Assembly: GCA_964035575.1 (NCBI GenBank)
Contig: OZ037924.1
Location: 620,001-684,000, forward strand
Length of the DNA stretch: 64,000 nt
Direction of reading: 5' to 3'
From: Rhynchopus sp. YZ270_cl-10
Taxonomy: Eukaryota > Euglenozoa > Diplonemea > Diplonemida > Diplonemidae
Made by a program: the position numbers and the translations under genes. The notes below the pieces were generated by a model. The model was not told where the DNA came from. It worked only from the letters and a program-made list of their open reading frames with translations, and ran no database searches. Shown in pieces: positions 59,433 through 64,000 of the stretch (the stretch's first letter is position 1; every line of letters begins with the position of its first letter).

Positions 59433-62400
59433 ATGAACTTTGCACAGACAACTCTTGCGCACCAAGACGTCCATCTTACATTTGATGCAGAAGCAGGTGT
59501 TCTGTATGGTACCTCAACACTGCATCTCATTAGAGAGGCAGAAGAGGTTGTTTACGTGCCCTTGCAATACCATGGTTCCGTGGAGAGTGTGCACATGGCA
59601 GGGAAGGCGTCAATAGAAGATATGAACATTTCGAAGTGTCGGTGGAATGCTGCCGCGTACAGCGTGCAGAAACACACAAACCGGCATGCAAAAGGGGACA
59701 GCGCGCATACAGACCCGGTGAAGCTGGAGAATACACAAAAGTGGTTGGATGTACAGTCAGATTTGGTGCTTGCTGTTCCGTCCTCGCTCCGGCATGCCAG
59801 GAAGCTTCTCATAAAAATCTCCTTCGCCACCAAGCTGCAACATGCCCCGCACCTCAAATACTATGCAAAAAGCGATGTTCTTCTGATCACATCTCGGCAT
59901 GGTTACGCACGGCAATGGCTTCCCTGTATTGATGATTCTTACAGTACGCCATCTTGGCGAATTCTGACCGAACCTTTGAATGAAACACCGCGAAGCGAAT
60001 ATTTTGATTTCCGAGAAGTGTTATCCGGCCCTGCGGTAGGTTCGAGTGGTATGGCGAGCGAGGTCATCGCGATTCTCGGACCAGAACTGCACAAACAAAA
60101 ACGCCGCAAGCAGGGCAACGAAAAGAAACACAGCCTTCTCCTCACATATAAAGGCAACAACGTCTTTGTCATCGACGACTTGGAGAGAACGCTGCACCCA
60201 GAGGGGGTAATGGATGTGGTCAAGAACTGCATCGACATTTGCATGCGCGCCTTCGAAATCCGCGACGAAGACGGCTTTGTCACCATCGCCTTCGTCTCCG
60301 GGGTCCACCACCCCCTAGGCACCACCACAGGAAACAGCACTGTCCTCCTCCCCACTACATGGCTCTGCTCTGAAACCGACCCGCTGTCACACCCGCAGAA
60401 GTTCTATGAGTTAACCAAAGCCGTTCTGGGCACCTGCCTTGGCCAAGGGGGCGGACGGTACAGCTTTCTCCGCCCTGCTACCCTCTACGACACTTGGCTG
60501 AGTGCGGGCATGCGGGGTGCTTTGGCATGGAACGCAATGCTATCGTTCTATGGGTCCAACAACACCTGCCTCTGGTTGAATCAGTTCGCCAGCACCACAC
60601 GCAATGCCCTAGACCGTACACCCGTAGTGTTAAACCCTGTTGCTGCTTCGCGTGGCATGAATCTCGAAGAATCCTGCCTTCATTCTAAAGTGCATGAATC
60701 CAAAGCAATCCTATGTTTCCTGCAGTTAGTCGCATCACTCTGTAAAATTGTTAAGACCGATAAAATGGATGCAGGATGCTGGTTGCAAGGTGTTTTAAAG
60801 GTGGTCCGCGCTATTTCTTGTATTTACCCTCAAAAGAACGGCGAATCTACTACGGGAAGGGCGACTCCATCACGCAGCACACCGGGACCTGGGAGAACTG
60901 CGGACAACATCTTCTACAAAACCTTTTTCTTTGAGACGGCGAAGGTGTTTGCGTTTCTTGCTGACCACTATAAGGTCAAGCACCTTGCGTACTTCTACGA
61001 CCTTTGGGTAGCATCTGACGCAAGAATCCGCCTTCAAATGTGCAGCGACTACGACGCTACCACAATGTCCCTCAAAATCGCCTCCAAAATCAGTGTCTCC
61101 GGAGCACCTCCCATCGGTGACATCGATATAACCACTGCCGTCTGTGTTTGGGAGGGGGATACATCAGAACCTTCCTCCGTTGCAGAAGCTGTAGCCGCTA
61201 CGGCAACGTTGCTCGAAACAGCGACGCTCAGGATCAACCCGGACACCCAAAGTATTCTGACAGAGCGCCACTATGCGCATGAATGCGGTGCTGTGCCTCT
61301 TCATGTCTTCCCTTTGGGTAGTTTCGTTAATGCAGCGGAGGTGCTGTTGTTAGGGCAAACCCCGGTTTTGTATACGAGGCCTGACCCGCACCAGGCGAAT
61401 CTTCTGATCGATGTGGAGGTGGTGCAGCCGGTGTATTGCAGGGTGTTGCAGTATTTGATTGATCTGTCGCCGATTTCGCGGTTGTGTGCGTTGTCTGGGG
61501 TTTTGACCTATTTGCAGGCAAATCCAATGCATTTCGTGAACGAAGCTGCACTGCGCTTTGTAGGTAGCATCTTCGAAGACGCCCTGCAGGAGCATGTGGT
61601 TGTGCGGGAGAAGGCAATGGAGGTGCTTGCTGCGGCACGGTCTGAAGTGCATCTAGCATTGCTTCAGACAGTAGAGGTAGGCCCGACGTCACAACAAAGC
61701 ATCGAAACCAGTCTTCTAGTCCTCCGTGCATTCACCCTCACCGTTTCAAGCGTTGTTGTCAAAGGAAAAAATGGACGTCACGATACGATCGACCGGATTT
61801 ATTTTAAAAGGCTGCTTCTCTTCTTCAACACCTACACCCCAAGGAGGCTGTTTAGCTCTGGTGCGGTATCGCTGAAAATTCTTTTCAAATTATTGGAGCT
61901 TCTTGAGAGCATTGTTTTAAGCAATTTTACAGCCTTATTGGAAGATGACAGACAAACGCCAAATGCAGTTGACGTTCTATTCTGGATATGGTCATTGTTT
62001 GGTACAGAGCTGCATTCTCTTGATGCCTCCGAAGACGCAGAAGAATGGCAACGCGCACTCTCCTCCACAACAAACCTTTTGCACACACGGTCCAACCTCT
62101 TTGCAGAGGAAAAGGCAGTCATCACAACGATTCTCACAACGCTAACAGAGAAGTATCTGTGGTTGCACCAGGCCTGTTTGGAGCATGCTCGCAAACCGAT
62201 TTCAGGTTTGGGCGCTTTTTTTTGTTCACGCCAATCACTGTTAGAACGGGCCGGAGGGAGAGAACACTGCCAAAAAGGGGTGACCTCGGTTCCTCACTTT
62301 TTTCTTGGGGTTTCTCCGGCGGAGCTGTTGCAGTATTGTAGGAGGGAGGAAACGGTGTTTGGCGCGGCGGTGATACGTAGCTATCTTGCGGTCAAACGGA

Positions 62401-64000
62401 TGGGAAGTTCGGGACCTGCTCAGGAGGTGGCGGGTCTTCTCTGCTCTCCTCGCCCAAGCGGCAGTCTGGAGGGCTTTCTTTTTTCTCATGGCGGCATTCC
62501 CGCAGCCATCCCCCTCTCCTCCATCGTGCAAAGCTTAACAACCGGGCAGGTCTCCTTCGATGTAGGCTCTTTTGGAGGTAGGCTCATCTCTACTGGAAAT
62601 TTTTTTGAAGGGTCGGTGTATTTATCAAATTTTGTGACGATGGGTGGTGTGCCTAAAAGAAAGCCGCTTTCAGCGTTGTCAGAGTTCTTTTGTCAAAGAC
62701 CGCCGAAGGCGTTGCAGTTTTTGATTAATACGTCGAATGATCGTGGCGTGCAGGCGGTTTTGCTTCGGTATTACTGTGCAGCGTGGATGGGAGAGGCTGC
62801 AAGGCAGTCGCCAAAGAAGATGCCAAAGTTTGCTCCGTGCACCCCGCAGCAGACGGAGGAGCAGTGTCATCAAATTTGTATGAGGCGTGCAAGAGAGTTG
62901 ATTGCAAAGAGACAAGGTATTGCGCCTGACCAGGTGGTGCTTGGAAGCTTCTCGATGCCTCCTTCGGAAAGGTCACAGCAGGTTTTGGGTGGGTTTTGTG
63001 GTGCCTCCTTTGCACAGCCTCCACAACCTCAACCCCCACAACCGAAAGCGGAAAAAGAACTTCCGGTCCTCCTAAAACCGAAGAAAACGGTTAAAAAGGC
63101 GGTGATTCCGCTTCTCAAGGTAAAGCTGTTTGATGCGGGGCAGGCGGTCTGCCATTTGCTGATCGAATTAAATTCCGACGCAGCTGACGTATACACCTCG
63201 CTCCACATGCTCCTTAACGACTCCATCCCGAGCGCCGCGTCGTCTGATGTGTTTCACCAAGAAGGGTTCTGCTTTTGGTATTTGGGACGCACCTTGAAAG
63301 AGCTGCGGGCGAAGGCAAGCGGCACGCAGAACACTGCAGCGAAGGTGACGAGAAGTATCAAGAAAAACGGAGTGTCGTGGTGGGTGGAGTCTCTCGCTGA
63401 TGGGGTGGAAAAGCCTGCCTTTGTGGTCTCATACAATGCTACGAAGACGTTGGTGCCTTGCAGGCCCATCGGTAAAATCATTTGGTCGACTGATACCGAT
63501 GAGCGTGCCTCATGGCCACGTACCTCCGCAACACAGCTGTCACGATGCAAACGAATCACATTCCAAGATGACGTCACCCACCACCACATCGACCTTGTCC
63601 CCACCCGTCTTGCGCAGCTCCTCTACAAAGTCCTTCCCGACTACCGTTCTGCCCCGGTCTCCCACCGGATGGAAGGGAAGGTGCTCTTCTTAACCCTCCT
63701 CACCTCTCAAAAAAAACCGTATTCGGTGCCAGAAAACCATTGCAAAGGGGTAGGGTCTGCGGTGAAGGTTGGACAGATCGGGGTAAACGAGGTGGTTCTG
63801 TTTACTGGAGAAAATGCGGAGAGATTATCCAAAGATGTAACCCTTGCGATCAACTTTGGAAAGACCGAAGACACTTTGCCTGTACAGGGAGAAGTTGTGG
63901 GGAGAATATTAGGTAGTACTTCGGTGGGTGCTGTTTCATCCATAGGGCGACGTCTTTTGACTGTGACTGTGGAGGGTGCAGTGGTGTGCATTGATTTGGC
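59433..64000 (+). CDS. TAF2: TAF2-like TFIID subunit (M1-aminopeptidase-like), open at the window end
   Basis: Open for 1522 codons with no stop and no evident intron; the C-terminus lies beyond the window. The N-terminal beta domain starts LAHQDVHLTFDAEAGVLYGT. QWLPCIDDSYSTPSWRILTE (about 155-175) matches the TAF2 form of the M1 substrate-domain motif. DTWLSAGMRGALAWNAMLSF (about 351-370) matches TAF2's DEW...G(I)SGY helix. The zinc-binding HExxH expected shortly before it is absent, as in TAF2. Later, LRINPDTQSILTERHY (about 590-606) matches the TAF2 IRIDPDMSVLRKV block. TAF2 helps TFIID recognise the initiator in RNA polymerase II promoters. Human TAF2 is about 1199 aa; this protein has a longer C-terminal part with a Pro/Gln linker (near 1190-1215), whose domain content I do not recognise. 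Start codon 33 bp after a truncated family A repeat. Confidence 0.8.
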   Translation, partial: MNFAQTTLAHQDVHLTFDAEAGVLYGTSTLHLIREAEEVVYVPLQYHGSVESVHMAGKASIEDMNISKCRWNAAAYSVQKHTNRHAKGDSAHTDPVKLENTQKWLDVQSDLVLAVPSSLRHARKLLIKISFATKLQHAPHLKYYAKSDVLLITSRHGYARQWLPCIDDSYSTPSWRILTEPLNETPRSEYFDFREVLSGPAVGSSGMASEVIAILGPELHKQKRRKQGNEKKHSLLLTYKGNNVFVIDDLERTLHPEGVMDVVKNCIDICMRAFEIRDEDGFVTIAFVSGVHHPLGTTTGNSTVLLPTTWLCSETDPLSHPQKFYELTKAVLGTCLGQGGGRYSFLRPATLYDTWLSAGMRGALAWNAMLSFYGSNNTCLWLNQFASTTRNALDRTPVVLNPVAASRGMNLEESCLHSKVHESKAILCFLQLVASLCKIVKTDKMDAGCWLQGVLKVVRAISCIYPQKNGESTTGRATPSRSTPGPGRTADNIFYKTFFFETAKVFAFLADHYKVKHLAYFYDLWVASDARIRLQMCSDYDATTMSLKIASKISVSGAPPIGDIDITTAVCVWEGDTSEPSSVAEAVAATATLLETATLRINPDTQSILTERHYAHECGAVPLHVFPLGSFVNAAEVLLLGQTPVLYTRPDPHQANLLIDVEVVQPVYCRVLQYLIDLSPISRLCALSGVLTYLQANPMHFVNEAALRFVGSIFEDALQEHVVVREKAMEVLAAARSEVHLALLQTVEVGPTSQQSIETSLLVLRAFTLTVSSVVVKGKNGRHDTIDRIYFKRLLLFFNTYTPRRLFSSGAVSLKILFKLLELLESIVLSNFTALLEDDRQTPNAVDVLFWIWSLFGTELHSLDASEDAEEWQRALSSTTNLLHTRSNLFAEEKAVITTILTTLTEKYLWLHQACLEHARKPISGLGAFFCSRQSLLERAGGREHCQKGVTSVPHFFLGVSPAELLQYCRREETVFGAAVIRSYLAVKRMGSSGPAQEVAGLLCSPRPSGSLEGFLFSHGGIPAAIPLSSIVQSLTTGQVSFDVGSFGGRLISTGNFFEGSVYLSNFVTMGGVPKRKPLSALSEFFCQRPPKALQFLINTSNDRGVQAVLLRYYCAAWMGEAARQSPKKMPKFAPCTPQQTEEQCHQICMRRARELIAKRQGIAPDQVVLGSFSMPPSERSQQVLGGFCGASFAQPPQPQPPQPKAEKELPVLLKPKKTVKKAVIPLLKVKLFDAGQAVCHLLIELNSDAADVYTSLHMLLNDSIPSAASSDVFHQEGFCFWYLGRTLKELRAKASGTQNTAAKVTRSIKKNGVSWWVESLADGVEKPAFVVSYNATKTLVPCRPIGKIIWSTDTDERASWPRTSATQLSRCKRITFQDDVTHHHIDLVPTRLAQLLYKVLPDYRSAPVSHRMEGKVLFLTLLTSQKKPYSVPENHCKGVGSAVKVGQIGVNEVVLFTGENAERLSKDVTLAINFGKTEDTLPVQGEVVGRILGSTSVGAVSSIGRRLLTVTVEGAVVCIDL

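Noticed and set aside
1-64000. CRISPR arrays, bacterial operons or ribosome-binding sites
   Set aside because: Repeats are dispersed or satellite-like without regular spacers. Genes are eukaryotic with introns, so prokaryotic features do not apply.

Overview
This window is nuclear DNA of a unicellular eukaryote. It carries eukaryote-only genes (an Xrn-type 5'-3' exoribonuclease, a PTB-type RNA-binding protein, a TLS1/C9orf78-like protein, an ALC1/CHD1L-like remodeller with a macro domain, a TAF2-like TFIID subunit). It also has spliceosomal introns and long gene-poor spacers full of A, T, C and G homopolymer runs. All fourteen host genes I can support lie on the + strand. Many start a short distance after a pyrimidine tract ending in AG. 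This would fit directional gene clusters with leader trans-splicing, as in Euglenozoa, but I see no spliced-leader gene, and a TAF2 gene would be unexpected in a trypanosome-like lineage. The lineage is therefore left open.

Layout: 1281-4922 Xrn-like nuclease (one intron); 7027-7380 small coiled-coil protein; 10304-12372 Ser/Thr kinase (one intron); 13887-15542 secreted or membrane sulfatase; 17779-20406 receptor-like protein with a degenerate nucleotide-cyclase domain; 22005-22766 TLS1-like protein; 22845-23144 a CCCCATA satellite; 23167-24759 PSI/multi-TM/Tudor-like membrane protein; 27685-28742 small helical protein (one intron); 31251-34103 unknown protein with one TM segment, split by a 1.9-kb intron loaded with insertions; 34504-38380 PTB-like protein (seven exons); 41504-42952 PH-like protein; 46975-50310 a DIRS-like retroelement fossil; 50629-53517 protein with PBZ-like zinc fingers and IQ motifs; 55051-58182 ALC1-like remodeller; 59433 to the window end TAF2-like protein. 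Several second exons (28629-28742, 33903-34103, 12141-12372, and the small PTB exons) were found by reading across introns. All ten introns start with GTATG.

The spacers and introns are the most unusual part. They hold several families of short degenerate repeats, roughly 40-120 bp: a stem-loop family around CTAAGC...GCTTAG, a family with a tRNA T-arm-like GGTTCGATAACCC block, and at least four others. They also hold several terminal-inverted-repeat elements. One is a 775-bp hAT-like element with a perfect 8-bp target duplication inside a PTB intron; another is a nested pair of miniature elements at 24955-25204. At least eleven small GC-rich hairpins with 3-nt loops occur, many fused to CACGGTACGC(A/T)AC.

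Functionally, the genes concern RNA decay and processing (Xrn, PTB, TLS1-like), chromatin and transcription (ALC1-like, TAF2-like, possibly the PBZ-like protein) and cell-surface signalling (sulfatase, Cache/HAMP-type receptor, PSI membrane protein). There is no sign of an operon of related functions beyond the adjacent pair of candidate poly(ADP-ribose)-linked genes.
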